A stretch of DNA of 64,000 bases, from contig JAZDRN010000003.1 of assembly GCA_047501485.1 (NCBI GenBank), positions 183,870 through 247,869 on the forward strand. The letters run 5' to 3'. The notes below the pieces were generated by a model. That model was not told the DNA's origin. It did no database searches and saw only the letters and a list, made by a program, of their open reading frames with translations. Within the stretch, counting starts at the first letter, position 1. Every line of letters begins with the position of its first letter. This document shows positions 51,580 to 60,142 of this stretch, in pieces. The stretch comes from Ancrocorticia sp047501485 (GTDB taxonomy: Bacteria; Actinomycetota; Actinomycetes; Actinomycetales; Actinomycetaceae). The position numbers and the translations under genes were made by a program.

Positions 51580-51876
51580 ATGAATATCGGCTGGAAATTG
51601 GTGAGCGCAGGCGCTGGAATCGTCTCCGGATTTCTCGCCAACAAGATCGCCGATGGCGTGTGGAAGGCCGTGGTGGGCCGCGAGCACCCTCAAGAGGACG
51701 ACTACACGGAGCCGCTGCGGGACACTCTCGTGTTCTCCCTGGTATCAGCGGTTGTGGGCGTGGTGGTCAATCAGCTGGTCACGCGTTCGGCCGCGAAATG
51801 GTATGGGCTGGACAAGCTCGGCGGCGACTTGGCCGACGATTTGAAGGACTCCGGGCTGGCCGAGCCCGCGAAGTAA
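51580..51876 (+). CDS. DUF4235 domain membrane protein
   Basis: The product is 98 residues. MNIGWKLVSAGAGIVSGFLA and GVWKAVVGREHPQEDDYTEP match DUF4235 (W-K-V-G-G), with a second hydrophobic segment (FSLVSAVVGVVVNQLVTRSA). A ribosome site AAGGGAAA is present. The role is unknown; the family is restricted to actinobacteria. Confidence 0.85.
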   Translation: MNIGWKLVSAGAGIVSGFLANKIADGVWKAVVGREHPQEDDYTEPLRDTLVFSLVSAVVGVVVNQLVTRSAAKWYGLDKLGGDLADDLKDSGLAEPAK

Positions 51877-51884
51877 TAGCTGTA

Positions 51885-51930
51885 CCGTCGACTGGGCAGA
51901 ACACCGCTGCTCAGCCGACGGTTGTTTTTG
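51885..51930 (+). terminator. rho-independent terminator after DUF4235
   Basis: Arms CCGTCGACTGGGCAG and CTGCTCAGCCGACGG (two G-T-compatible mismatches, 7-base loop) are followed by TTGTTTTTG, the classical pattern. Confidence 0.88.
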
Positions 51931-52013
51931 CTCAGTCTGCGTGACGTTCGGCATCCGATATCACAGGCGGGCACTTGCGATATCGGCGAGTGCTTCGGGT
52001 AGGCTAGTGGCCA

Positions 52014-52097
52014 CGACAGGGGAGCGCCACCATGGCGCTGAGAGTGCATATGCAGACCCTCGAACCTGATCCGGTTAGTACCGGCGTAAGGGAGTCG
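52014..52097 (+). ncRNA. TPP riboswitch (THI element)
   Basis: The conserved core CTGAGAGTGC (52,038) and ACCCTCGAACCTGATCCGGT (52,056 to 52,075), followed by TAGTACCGGCGTAAGGGA, are diagnostic of the thiamine pyrophosphate riboswitch. CGAC and GTCG (52,014 and 52,094) close the P1 stem. TTGCGA (51,975) and TAGGCT (52,000) are a plausible but weakly spaced promoter. It controls the thiB-thiP-thiQ operon. Confidence 0.95.
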
Positions 52098-52103
52098 AGT
52101 TCC

Positions 52104-52140
52104 TCTCCCCACCACCCGGTGGGCCCTCCATGATTGGAGG
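52104..52140 (+). promoter_or_regulatory. ribosome-site sequestering hairpin below the TPP riboswitch
   Basis: CCTCCA (52,125) pairs with TGGAGG (52,135 to 52,140) around TGAT, burying the GGAGG ribosome site of the thiB gene; another hairpin, CCCACC/GGTGGG, lies at 52,108 to 52,123. GGGAG in the riboswitch (52,090) could pair with CTCTCCC (52,103), giving an alternative fold. This looks like control of translation start. Confidence 0.6.
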
Positions 52141-52145
52141 AAACC

Positions 52146-53195
52146 GTGTTACGTCACGATCTGAAAATTCGTTCGGCACTGGCGGGTACCGCCGCGCTGG
52201 CGTTGGCGCTATCCGCATGCTCCGGTTCGAACGATGGCGGTGGGGAGGAAGGCTCCACCACCGTCAATGTCCTGGTCCATGACTCGTTCAACATCCCGGA
52301 TGAACTGATCACGCAGTTCGAGGAGGAGTCGGGCTTCAAGGTGACCACCAGCTCGCCGGGCGATGCGGGCGTCGTCGTCAATCAGCTGATCCTCTCCAAG
52401 GACAATCCGACCGTGGACGCGGTGTACGGGGTTGAGAACTTCTCGGTGGCCAAGGCCGTCGACGAGGGCGTCTTCGCTCCGTATACCTCCCCGGATTTGC
52501 CGGAGAGTGCCGAGCAGTATGTCCTCGACGATTCGCTGACCCCGATCGATGTGGGCGACGTGTGCGTGAATGTGGACCACGCGTGGTTCGAGGAGAACGG
52601 CCTCGCCGAGCCCGAGACGCTGGACGATCTCGCCAAGCCTGAATACGCCGAACTCCTTGTGGTCCAGGACCCGGCGACTTCATCGCCGGGACTCGCTTTC
52701 CTTGTGGGGACGATCGGCGCCAAGGGGGTCGACGGCTATGAGGAGTACTGGACGCAACTGCTCCAGGGAGGTACCAAAGTGGCCTCTGGCTGGTCTGATG
52801 CCTACTATTCGGACTTCTCCGGTGCCGATGGCCAGGGCGATTACCCGCTTGTCGTCTCCTATTCCTCGTCGCCGGCGGAGACTGCCGGCGCCACTGGGTC
52901 CCTCGATGCCACGTGCGTTCGTCAGGTCGAGTTCGCAGGCGTGATAGAGGGAGCCGAGAACCCCGAAGGTGCGCAGGCATTCGTGGACTTCCTGCTCTCC
53001 GACGAGGTGCAGGAGGCGATTCCGTCGAACATGTACATGTATCCGGTGAACTCGGATGTGGCACTGCCCGAGGATTGGACGAAGTACGCGACCCTTCCCA
53101 CTAACCCGATCGAGGTCGATGTGACCGAAGTCGCGGAGAATCGCGATGCGTGGATCAAGACATGGACCACGCTTTATGAACAAAATGCCAAGTAA
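52146..53195 (+). CDS. thiB: thiamine-type ABC transporter substrate-binding lipoprotein
   Basis: The product is 349 residues from GTG 52,146, 5 bases after GGAGG. A lipoprotein signal is clear (LAGTAALALALSACSGSNDG, with the lipobox LSAC). The mature part has the type-2 binding fold with LVHDSFNIPDELITQFEEES, and VKVTTSSPGDAG-type, DAVYGVENFS and NVDHAWFEENG segments seen in ThiB/TbpA. A TPP riboswitch precedes it. It delivers thiamine or its phosphate to the ThiP permease. Confidence 0.88.
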   Translation: MLRHDLKIRSALAGTAALALALSACSGSNDGGGEEGSTTVNVLVHDSFNIPDELITQFEEESGFKVTTSSPGDAGVVVNQLILSKDNPTVDAVYGVENFSVAKAVDEGVFAPYTSPDLPESAEQYVLDDSLTPIDVGDVCVNVDHAWFEENGLAEPETLDDLAKPEYAELLVVQDPATSSPGLAFLVGTIGAKGVDGYEEYWTQLLQGGTKVASGWSDAYYSDFSGADGQGDYPLVVSYSSSPAETAGATGSLDATCVRQVEFAGVIEGAENPEGAQAFVDFLLSDEVQEAIPSNMYMYPVNSDVALPEDWTKYATLPTNPIEVDVTEVAENRDAWIKTWTTLYEQNAK

Positions 53196-53207
53196 CGAAA
53201 AAACCTC

Positions 53208-54950
53208 ATGACGCGGTTCAAGCAGTCGAGTCCCCTCTCTGCTCGCGTTCGTGACCCCCGCCGCGATCTCGGAAATAATATTCGCGGAGCCCGGGGAGAG
53301 GGTGCCGTGGCCGTCCTAGCGTGGGGATCGGCCACGGTGCTCCCCATCGTCTTCCTCACGGTTTTCTTCCTATGGCCCGTCGGTGCCATGTTGGTGCGAG
53401 GTTTTTTCGATAACGGTTCTCTGGATCTGAGCGGGTTTGCGGAGGTCCTCGCGCAGGGGCGGACGTGGCGCATCGTCCGGCAGACCCTGTGGATGGCGGT
53501 GGCCGGTACCGCCGGCGCGGTGGTACTGGGAATCCCCGGTGCCTATGCGCTCTACCGTTGCCGCTTTCCCGGGCAGCGTGTGTTGCGGGGGATCGCCTCC
53601 GTTCCGTTCGTGCTGCCGAGCGTGGTAGTCGGTGTGGCCTTCCGTGCGCTTCTGGGCCGCGGGGGACCCTACGAGTTTCTCGGTCTGGATGAGACGACGA
53701 CGGCCGTCGTCCTCGCGATGGTCTTCTTCAACTTCTCGGTCGTGGTCCGCACTGTGGGAAGCATGTGGGCGGGGCTGGACCCGCGCCAAGAGGAGGCTGC
53801 TCGAACGCTGGGCGCCTCCGGGCCGCGGGTCTTCTTCACCATCACCATGCGCAATCTCGGGCCGGCCATCGGCTCTGCGGCGAGCCTCGTGTTCCTGTTC
53901 TGTTCGACGGCGTACGGCATCGTGCAGACGCTGGGCCGGCCCGGTTACGGGACGCTGGAGACGGAGATCTGGGTTCAGACGACCACATATCTGGATCTGC
54001 AGACCGCCGCGGTTCTTTCCCTCCTGCAGTTCCTCATCGTGGCGTTGGCGCTGGCTTTGAGTCATCGCATGCGCAACGACGTTCCGCTGCGTATGAACGA
54101 CACCTGGGCGCGACGCCGCAGCGCGGCAGATCGTCTGGCCATCGGATTCACCCTGCTCGTGATTCTGCTGCTCCTCATCGCCCCGATGGCTTCGTTGCTC
54201 GCACGGGCGTTGTATAGGGAGGGGAAGTGGAGCCTGGAGAACTTCCGACTGCTGGCAACGACCGGTCAGGGCTTCACCGGAGGTACCACGGCCCTGGAGG
54301 CGTTGCAGAACTCGCTGACCATCGCCTTCCAGGCGACGGCTATCGCCCTGCTGATCGGCGTCCCTCTGGCCCTGGTGCTCTCGCGACCGGTACGTGGAAG
54401 AATGCTGCGTCGCGGGCAGCAGGCTCTCGATTCTCTTGCAATGCTGCCGTTGGGTATATCCGCGGTCACCGTGGGGTTCGGCTTCTTCGTCTCCCTTTTG
54501 GGACCGCCTCTCAACCTGGCCGGTTCGCGGATGCTCGTGCCGCTTGTCCAGGCAGTGATTGCGCTTCCCCTGGTGATTCGTTCGCTGGTACCGGTGTTGC
54601 GCGCCATCGACCCGCGGCTGCGTGAGGCGGCGGCGACGCTGGGCGCCTCTCCCTTGCGGGTTCTCCTGACTATCGACGGCCCTTTCCTGCTACGTGGGCT
54701 CGGGCTGGCTACGGGCTTCGCCTTCGCCATCTCGTTGGGAGAATTCGGGGCGACCAGCTTCCTGGCATCGCCGGAGTTCCAGACCCTGCCGGTGCTCATA
54801 TCGAAGTTGTTGGGCAGGCCCGGGGCGGATAATTACGGTATGGCCATGGCCGGCGCCGTCGTCCTTGCCGTAGGGACCGCGGGAATCATGGCCATTTGTG
54901 AGTCGTTGCGGCCGCGTTCGGTCCGTAGCGTGGAGGGTATTGGAAGATGA
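53208..54950 (+). CDS. thiP: thiamine-type ABC transporter permease (fused two-domain)
   Basis: The product is 580 residues with two tandem permease domains of about six membrane segments each. The cytoplasmic EAA loops are QEEAARTLGASGPRVFFTIT (first half) and LREAAATLGASPLRVLLTID (second half). This arrangement is typical of ThiP and iron-type permeases. It begins 12 bases after thiB and overlaps the ATPase gene by 4 bases. Confidence 0.9.
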   Translation: MTRFKQSSPLSARVRDPRRDLGNNIRGARGEGAVAVLAWGSATVLPIVFLTVFFLWPVGAMLVRGFFDNGSLDLSGFAEVLAQGRTWRIVRQTLWMAVAGTAGAVVLGIPGAYALYRCRFPGQRVLRGIASVPFVLPSVVVGVAFRALLGRGGPYEFLGLDETTTAVVLAMVFFNFSVVVRTVGSMWAGLDPRQEEAARTLGASGPRVFFTITMRNLGPAIGSAASLVFLFCSTAYGIVQTLGRPGYGTLETEIWVQTTTYLDLQTAAVLSLLQFLIVALALALSHRMRNDVPLRMNDTWARRRSAADRLAIGFTLLVILLLLIAPMASLLARALYREGKWSLENFRLLATTGQGFTGGTTALEALQNSLTIAFQATAIALLIGVPLALVLSRPVRGRMLRRGQQALDSLAMLPLGISAVTVGFGFFVSLLGPPLNLAGSRMLVPLVQAVIALPLVIRSLVPVLRAIDPRLREAAATLGASPLRVLLTIDGPFLLRGLGLATGFAFAISLGEFGATSFLASPEFQTLPVLISKLLGRPGADNYGMAMAGAVVLAVGTAGIMAICESLRPRSVRSVEGIGR

Positions 54951-55663
54951 GTGGGACGTTGGAGAAGACGGCCGGCACTCCGGCACTGGAGTTGCGCGAC
55001 GTCGTCGTCACCTATCCGGACGGATACGAGGCTATCCACGGGGCCGATCTCACGGTCGGCGCTGGGCAGATAGTGGCGCTGCTGGGTCCCTCCGGCTCGG
55101 GGAAGTCCTCGCTTCTGCGAGCGGTGGCCGGGTTGGAGGCCGTGACGCGCGGCGAGGTCTACATCTGGGGCCGGAACATGGTGGGGGTGCCCGTTCACAA
55201 GCGGGGCTGCGGAATGGTGTTCCAGGATGGCCAGCTTTTTCCGCATCGCACGGTCGCTGGAAATATCGCCTACGGTATCGAACGCACGGGGCGTTCCAAA
55301 CGGCAGGTGGCCGACGAGGTGAGCGAATGGCTGGATCTGGTGGGGCTCTCCGGGTTCGGAGATCGAGCCATCACCACCCTCTCCGGTGGGCAGGCGCAAC
55401 GCGTTGCTTTGGCACGCTCCCTTGCCCCGCGCACCGGCCTGCTCCTGCTCGACGAGCCGCTTTCCGCCCTCGATCGTTTCCTGCGCGAGGAACTCTCGGT
55501 TGAGCTGCGGCGCATCATGACGGCCGCGAACACCGGCGGGGTGTACGTGACCCATGATCACGACGAGGCCTTCACAGTGGCCGACCGCATTGCGCTGGTC
55601 GAAGATGGGAACATCGTGGCCAACGGGACCGTTGCCGAGATCCGGGAGAGGCTGGCGCGCTGA
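54947..55663 (+). CDS. thiQ: thiamine-type ABC transporter ATPase
   Basis: The product is 238 residues. Walker A is LLGPSGSGKSSLLRAVAGLE, the Q-loop VFQDGQLFPH, the signature LSGGQAQRVALARSL and Walker B LLLLDEPLSALDR; the switch histidine is in VYVTHDHDEA. It powers uptake by ThiP. The TPP riboswitch upstream fits control by thiamine pyrophosphate. Confidence 0.9.
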   Translation: MSGTLEKTAGTPALELRDVVVTYPDGYEAIHGADLTVGAGQIVALLGPSGSGKSSLLRAVAGLEAVTRGEVYIWGRNMVGVPVHKRGCGMVFQDGQLFPHRTVAGNIAYGIERTGRSKRQVADEVSEWLDLVGLSGFGDRAITTLSGGQAQRVALARSLAPRTGLLLLDEPLSALDRFLREELSVELRRIMTAANTGGVYVTHDHDEAFTVADRIALVEDGNIVANGTVAEIRERLAR

Positions 55664-55851
55664 GGCCGTGCTCGCTCGCGAGGCGGATGCCGGGAAACTC
55701 ATCGGTGAGTTGGCGAGTTGGGGAGTTGGCTGCGGGGCGTCTCATCGCACGCGTGAACGGATCGATCAGGGTGGTGAACTACCAGTGCACAGGCGTGTAT
55801 TGAGTGGCCGAAAGTGGCATCCGCGGACCTTGGTCCCGTAGGGTTGAACCT

Positions 55852-56808
55852 ATGGAGATTCGGGAGATCGAGCCGATCGAGGTGGCGCAGTGGGCACCTC
55901 GCGTGGTCGATCACATGGCCGAGGTCAGGGTGGCCAGCGCCGCATTGCGTCCTGCCCAGATTCCCCGGTTCAAGCGCATTCAGCTGGAGCGATTTCGCGT
56001 CGGGGTCCCGCATGGCTCCCAGATCTTCGTCAATGACGACTTCTCGCAATGGCTATGGCTGGATCACTCAGGGGTACCGGATCTCGTGGATGTCCGCGTT
56101 GCCACCGATCCCGAGAGATGGGTACGCGTCTTGGATGGGGCAGCGGAAGGCAAGGCCGCCCTCTGCAGCATCTTTCCCCGCGGCGATAGCGAAGGGTTTT
56201 TCGCACGGGTCACCCAGCATGAGATCCAGATCAACCTCGCGGCGGACCTGCAGCGCATCTCAGCCCTTCCCGAGGCGGATCTTCCGCTCAATAGAGCATT
56301 GGTAGGCGATCTCTCTCCTGAGTCCGTCAACACGGCGAACACGAAGAAGGCCAACATTCGTCTGCGTTCCATGAGCGCCGGTGAGTTGGGTGAGTACCTG
56401 GGTTCCATCCTGCATTCCTGGGCGCGCCATCAGGTTGCGGTGTATCCGGAGACGAGCATCGAGCACTGGATTCAAGTCGGAGCCGAAGATCTGGAGCAGA
56501 AGCTGCACGACGGCGTCTCCACCCCGGCACACGAGATCTTGGCCATCTGCACCGAATCCGAGATGCTCGGTGGTGTGTGGACCGAGATCGATGGGCAGTG
56601 CAGCATCATGCAGTATCTCTATATCTACGGGCCGCATCGGGGCAATGGCTACTCGCGGGCCGCACTTATCGCGCTGGCCGAACGGCTGCGCGTCGAGGGC
56701 GTGCGCCGTATCGGCGCCAATATGGTACCGGGCCAGCGCCACATCATCGAAGTCTGCATGTCCGTGGGCTTCAAAGTGACCGAGAGAGTTGTGCGCATTC
56801 GCGCGTAA
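55852..56808 (+). CDS. GNAT-fold acetyltransferase with a long N-terminal domain
   Basis: The product is 318 residues from the ATG at 55,852. The C-terminal 100 residues are a GNAT domain: LGGVWTEIDGQCSIMQYLYI, then GPHRGNGYSRAALIALAERL (acetyl-CoA loop) and SVGFKVTERVVRIRA. The first 200 residues are unrecognised, with a helical stretch LGEYLGSILHSWARHQVAVY. No operon partner. The substrate is unknown. Confidence 0.7.
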   Translation: MEIREIEPIEVAQWAPRVVDHMAEVRVASAALRPAQIPRFKRIQLERFRVGVPHGSQIFVNDDFSQWLWLDHSGVPDLVDVRVATDPERWVRVLDGAAEGKAALCSIFPRGDSEGFFARVTQHEIQINLAADLQRISALPEADLPLNRALVGDLSPESVNTANTKKANIRLRSMSAGELGEYLGSILHSWARHQVAVYPETSIEHWIQVGAEDLEQKLHDGVSTPAHEILAICTESEMLGGVWTEIDGQCSIMQYLYIYGPHRGNGYSRAALIALAERLRVEGVRRIGANMVPGQRHIIEVCMSVGFKVTERVVRIRA

Positions 56809-56888
56809 GGGTGAGTTTCCCTCCCGTGCCGGTTGAGCGAGCTGATCCTTTGTCCTGTCGGTAGACCGAATGATCCATCCCCCTTCCG

Positions 56889-56944
56889 CTGGTTGAGCAG
56901 CGTTGAAACCTCGCTGGTTGAGCGAGCCGTAGGCGAGTCGAAGC
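56889..56944 (+). repeat. actinobacterial GGTTGAG-type intergenic repeat
   Basis: Two degenerate copies of CTGGTTGAGCGAGCCGTAGG-type sequence occur side by side (56,889 and 56,911), the second complete to GCGAGTCGAA. Such imperfect palindromes, in which GGTTGAGC is mirrored by GAGTCGAAACC, are common repeats in actinobacterial chromosomes. Confidence 0.7.
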
Positions 56945-57148
56945 CAACGGAACTCCAAATTTCGGCATTGTTCATTTCGCCTGATTTCGATTCCGACCAC
57001 AGGCCTGCACTCAATCGACGGTATAGGTCCGGCTCTAGACCTGCCTCCGATTGACGGCATAAGTCAGTATGAAGGTGTATGCATAATCGGCTACAGCAGG
57101 TTGGCTGGATGCCCGCGTCCAATCGACTGCCGTAAGTTGGTAGTGAAT

Positions 57149-57420
57149 TTACCGTTTACTCCAGTGCGCCACAGCCTCTATACCTTCACGGATCAATAGT
57201 TCACGCTTTTGTGCGACCACCCTTGTATCTTTTTCTCCATTGCATATGCATCAGCAACCGACTCGTACTCTTGAGCCCAAACAAGCTTCAGCGGAAGCCT
57301 TCTCGACGTGTAACGTGACCCTTTCCCTGAAGCATGTTGATCCATACGAATCTCAAGGTTACGAGTGCTACCGACGTAGAACGTTCCATCGGAGCATTCG
57401 AGAATATATGTGTGTGGCAT
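57149..57420 (-). pseudogene. GIY-YIG nuclease domain protein, frameshifted near its end
   Basis: MPHTYILECSDGTFYVGSTR and KLVWAQEYESVADAYAMEKK give the GIY-YIG fold (here TYIL...FYVGSTR). At the run CACAAAAGCG the first frame ends after IQGWSHKSVNY. One base shift restores the family ending (KRELLIREGIEAVAHWSKR) up to TAA at 57,149. A sequencing or true frameshift in an A4 run would explain it. The 5' 80 bases lie inside the direct repeat that bounds the neighbouring element. Confidence 0.8.
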
Positions 57421-57515
57421 ACCGGAAGAGTAGAGAAAAAATGCGGAAGCTCAGAAAATCCACAGAGCTGGACCGTGGTTTACTCACTTGATCTTTAATT
57501 AGCTGCTGTCGCAAC
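57341..57515 (+). repeat. 175-bp direct repeat, left copy
   Basis: It begins TCCATACGAATCTCAAGGTT and ends AATTAGCTGCTGTCGCAAC. The same 175 bases, with two visible substitutions, recur at 61,578 to 61,752 in the same orientation, 4,237 bases away. It includes the 5' end and upstream region of the GIY-YIG gene. Confidence 0.92.
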
Positions 57516-57592
57516 AAGGGGACTCGGGCCCGGGGTTTTGACTCCGCGATGCTTCACTCAACCGGCGTGTAGTTGCATGGTTTCGCCGTCGC

Positions 57593-57706
57593 TCAACCGA
57601 CGGAAAGGGACGCGGGTCCGGTGGCAAGGGTGACCATCAACAGCAGCGTCAAGGATGTGCGTTGCCAGAGACTCCGCCATCCCAGGTGCCAACTGAGCCT
57701 GTTCAT
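57593..57706 (-). pseudogene. FtsX/MacB-like permease, 5' remnant
   Basis: ATG at 57,706 opens MNRLSWHLGWRSLWQRTSLT, typical of the N-terminus of FtsX-like permeases, then one hydrophobic segment (LLLMVTLATGPASLSV) and a stop at 57,593. The rest of the gene is gone. It overlaps the end of the upstream ATPase remnant (ATGA), as in an intact ATPase-permease operon. Confidence 0.55.
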
Positions 57707-58118
57707 CCTGTAAGTTTCCCGTCAGCGAGAACGAGTACGTGATCGGCTCGGTTAGCGACTGCGTCGTTGTGTCACCACGACGCAGCAGATCCCCTCATCA
57801 GCTGCCTTTCGGATGGCATCGACGACGACGTCGGCAGACACGGAATCCAGAGCACCGGTCGGTTCGTCTGCGAGCAGCACCGGTGACTGCCCAACCAAAG
57901 CCCTCGCGATAGCGACTCGTTGGAGGATCCGGTCGATTTCCGGTCTCCGCCGATCGTCATCCAGTCAACTAGTTCTTCATCAACCGTATTGCGCATCGGA
58001 ATCGGATCCGACATTCTTCCGTCCCCGCCCATACCGATCTCGGCGTGTACAACATGTGCGCGAAGTTGGTCCAGTGTGCACCGCGTGTCAGGTCCTCTTG
58101 CTGACTGCAAAGCGATGA
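57703..58118 (-). pseudogene. ABC transporter ATPase (LolD/MacB type), 5'-truncated and frameshifted
   Basis: Three reading-frame segments together give MRNTVDEELVDWMTIGGD, then QRVAIARALVGQSPVLLADE and PTGALDS (Walker B and D-loop), then THNDAVANRADHVLVLADGK up to the stop at 57,703. The Walker A region is missing: the gene is cut at about 58,118, where the DUF4238 gene ends abruptly. At least two frameshifts are present, so it is dead. Confidence 0.75.
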
Positions 58119-58119
58119 A

Positions 58120-58419
58120 TTAAGAAAGTGCGTATCTGTCTTCCGCGGGCAGCGGCAGCTCGCCTTGAGTAAGGCGCCGGATGATGTCGATTGCTTGGGA
58201 TTCAAGCTTACTCAGATTTTTCTCGAAACCATCGGGCTCGAGAGCATCATCGAGTGTGTGGAAGTGCGACTGTGCGGCGACGTTCTTCGTATTGGAAATG
58301 AATGATTCGCGGCATTTGTCGAGCGGGCGTACCCCAATGTGACTTTTAGCAGTAGCAACCCCACGGAGATATCCCTGTGGAACGTAATGATGTATTTTCG
58401 CAGTATTGCCACTCGCCAT
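58120..58419 (-). pseudogene. DUF4238 domain protein, 3'-truncated
   Basis: The 99-residue frame begins MASGNTAKIHHYVPQGYLRG, the DUF4238 hallmark (HHYVPQ.YLR), and continues to AEDRYALS, where a stop appears at the junction with the ABC remnant. DUF4238 proteins are usually 250 to 350 residues, so two thirds are lost. The function of the family is unknown. Confidence 0.75.
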
Positions 58420-58838
58420 AAATAGATCATCTCAGCGGCCTCTGACGTTGATGCCGGTAAACGCCTTGTTTGGGCCTGATCCGACCTCCGACGGGACTGG
58501 CCACTTGCTTTTGCTATGAATCGTCGGCTGGGCGGGGCATCACAGGACCCGTCTAGGCGGACATATACCTTATAGGAGCCTGGTCTAGAGGCCTCATCGA
58601 CTTCCTGTCGGTCCGTCCGGTCCGTTGCCTCCCAACCGGAAAGTGGAAAGGTAGAACCATCATGGCAAACATCGCGGAACAATGAGAGATCTAGGCTGGG
58701 GCACATTGGTTCGCACTCCTGCCGTTTCTGTGCCGAGCCACACCCTGCCATCGTAGCTACGACGGCTAGGAAGGTATCGAGCAAGAGCGGGTCACGTTCA
58801 GCGCAGTCTGCGACTTGTCGTACGGCCCATGCAGTCAA
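58212..58838 (-). CDS. doubtful frame with a lipoprotein-like N-terminal segment
   Basis: A frame of 208 codons contains LLLDTFLAVVATMAGCGSAQ, which resembles a lipobox segment followed by a Cys-rich part (ECEPMCPSL). The N-terminus is acidic, unlike a signal peptide, and the last 70 codons overlap the better supported DUF4238 gene in another frame. It may be the remnant of a small lipoprotein gene; I see no family. Confidence 0.2.
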   Translation of the reverse strand: MTAWAVRQVADCAERDPLLLDTFLAVVATMAGCGSAQKRQECEPMCPSLDLSLFRDVCHDGSTFPLSGWEATDRTDRQEVDEASRPGSYKVYVRLDGSCDAPPSRRFIAKASGQSRRRSDQAQTRRLPASTSEAAEMIYLWRVAILRKYIITFHRDISVGLLLLKVTLGYARSTNAANHSFPIRRTSPHSRTSTHSMMLSSPMVSRKI

Positions 58839-59140
58839 TCCCTCGATACCGGGGGCTTCGCCCTAGATCTTCCGCCCCGCGTCCGAGAGAGGCGGGTGTG
58901 CTCGGACGCTTTCTGCTGCTTGGTCAGTTGTTCTTGGTTCGAGCCCAGGTATCCCAGCCATAAATCTGGCACATTCCGCGACTTTCCAGCCCATCCGCCC
59001 ACTCTGTAACTCGGCCCGCTTCGGGCAGTTTTGCCACTTTGGTCAGCAGAGACCCTCCCGGTGCCCCTGCACTTGGCCTTCTCGGTGGGGGAATGCCGAG
59101 TGCTACCGGACGCTCCCGGTGGGAGACCTACCTGCCCGGT
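58839..59140. other. intergenic region left of the excisionase gene
   Basis: About 300 bases with no supported gene. The sequence near 59,040 to 59,140 has an open plus-strand frame that could extend the excisionase-like gene upstream to 59,039, but that N-terminus (PGAPALGLLGGGMPSATGRS) looks non-coding. Confidence 0.35.
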
Positions 59141-59335
59141 ATGGACCTCCTCCCGCCCTTAGCCCCCGTCTTCCTCACCCAGCGTGAGGTCGCCGATCTC
59201 CTCCGCGTGCCCGTTCGCACGGTCGAGGACTGGCGACTCACCCGCTCCGGCCCGCCGTGGGGGAAGCTCGGACGGCACGTCCGCTACGACCAGGCGGAAC
59301 TGCTCACATGGCTGAAGGAGTGCCGCCATGGGTAG
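59141..59335 (+). CDS. excisionase-type helix-turn-helix protein
   Basis: The product is 64 residues from the ATG at 59,141: FLTQREVADLLRVPVRTVED then WRLTRSGPPWGKLGRHVRYD, the HTH_17/MerR-like DNA-binding fold of excisionases and AlpA regulators. It overlaps the integrase gene by 8 bases, the standard xis-int arrangement of actinobacterial integrative elements. A longer start at 59,039 is possible. Confidence 0.75.
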   Translation: MDLLPPLAPVFLTQREVADLLRVPVRTVEDWRLTRSGPPWGKLGRHVRYDQAELLTWLKECRHG

Positions 59336-59825
59336 GCCCCGCATCCGCGCCGGGGAAGCCGGCACCATCCAGATCACGAAGCTCGCGAAAGGCAGGGCTC
59401 GGGCGAGAGCGAGGGATGACGCCGGGGCGCTCCACCAGATCGTCGACGTCGCCGCAACCGAAGAAGCAGCCCGGATTGATCTGCGCCGCAAGGTCGAAGC
59501 GCTCAGTACCTCGTCGTCCCTCGTGCTCACGGGTGCGAACATGATCGCCGAAGCGTCCGTGTCATGGCTGGAGCAGGTGAGAGCGCGAGCGGTTGCGGGG
59601 TCGCTGACGTTCTCGACGTGCGAGTCGTACTCGGGAACCGTGCGCTGCGTGCTGCTGCCGCAGTGCGGCGGAATCACTCTCGATGCGTTGACGGTGGGCC
59701 TTACGCTCGCATCGCGTTTGCTCGGGCATGCGAACGAGCAAATCACGAGAACCAGCTACGTCGTTAGCGCGGAAGAGGTCGACCCGATCACCGTCGACGT
59801 ACTCGATGAGAGCCTGGGGAGTTGA
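59328..59825 (+). pseudogene. tyrosine recombinase/integrase with internal deletion
   Basis: The 165-residue frame has an N-terminal part (RPRIRAGEAGTIQITKLAKG) with the core-binding domain start (SVSWLEQVRARAVAGSLTFS) and then jumps to the C-terminal end (ASRLLGHANEQITRTSYVVS, the LLGH and Tyr motifs). The catalytic Arg, Lys and HxxR segments between them, roughly 200 residues, are missing. The deletion is in frame, but the protein cannot recombine. Confidence 0.8.
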
Positions 59826-59862
59826 GTATGCGAATGTACTCCCTTGCCCGAGCAGCATTTTC

Positions 59863-59878
59863 GTTATACATTAATAAC
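59863..59878. promoter_or_regulatory. palindrome at the antitoxin start
   Basis: GTTAT ... ATAAC with a 6-base centre ends directly before the ATG at 59,879 and overlaps a TATACAT -10-like box; TTGCCC at 59,844 could be the -35. This is the usual place for a ribbon-helix-helix antitoxin to repress its own operon. Confidence 0.5.
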
Positions 59879-60142
59879 ATGAGCGAGCGCGAGACGATCA
59901 ACGGGGTTCCCGTTACCGAGGAGCAGATCGACGCCTGGGCCGCCGAAGCCGAGGCTGGCTATGATATTGCAGCATTGAAGAAGCGCGGTCGCGGACGCCC
60001 AGGTCGGGGGGCTGAGCCGTCTCAGGTAGTTGCGCTCCGGCTCACCCTTGAAGAGATCGCCGCGATTGACGAGCGCGCTGAACGTGAGGGCAAGTCACGC
60101 TCAGAAGTCATCCGTGAAGCGCTTCACCTGACGCCAGCGTGA
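59879..60142 (+). CDS. ribbon-helix-helix (CopG-like) antitoxin
   Basis: The product is 87 residues. The RHH motif is VVALRLTLEEIAAIDERAER followed by EGKSRSEVIREALHL at the C-terminus; an N-terminal tail GVPVTEEQIDAWAAEAEAGY precedes it. It probably binds the palindrome at its own start. The stop codon overlaps the start of the downstream partner (GTGA). Confidence 0.82.
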   Translation: MSERETINGVPVTEEQIDAWAAEAEAGYDIAALKKRGRGRPGRGAEPSQVVALRLTLEEIAAIDERAEREGKSRSEVIREALHLTPA

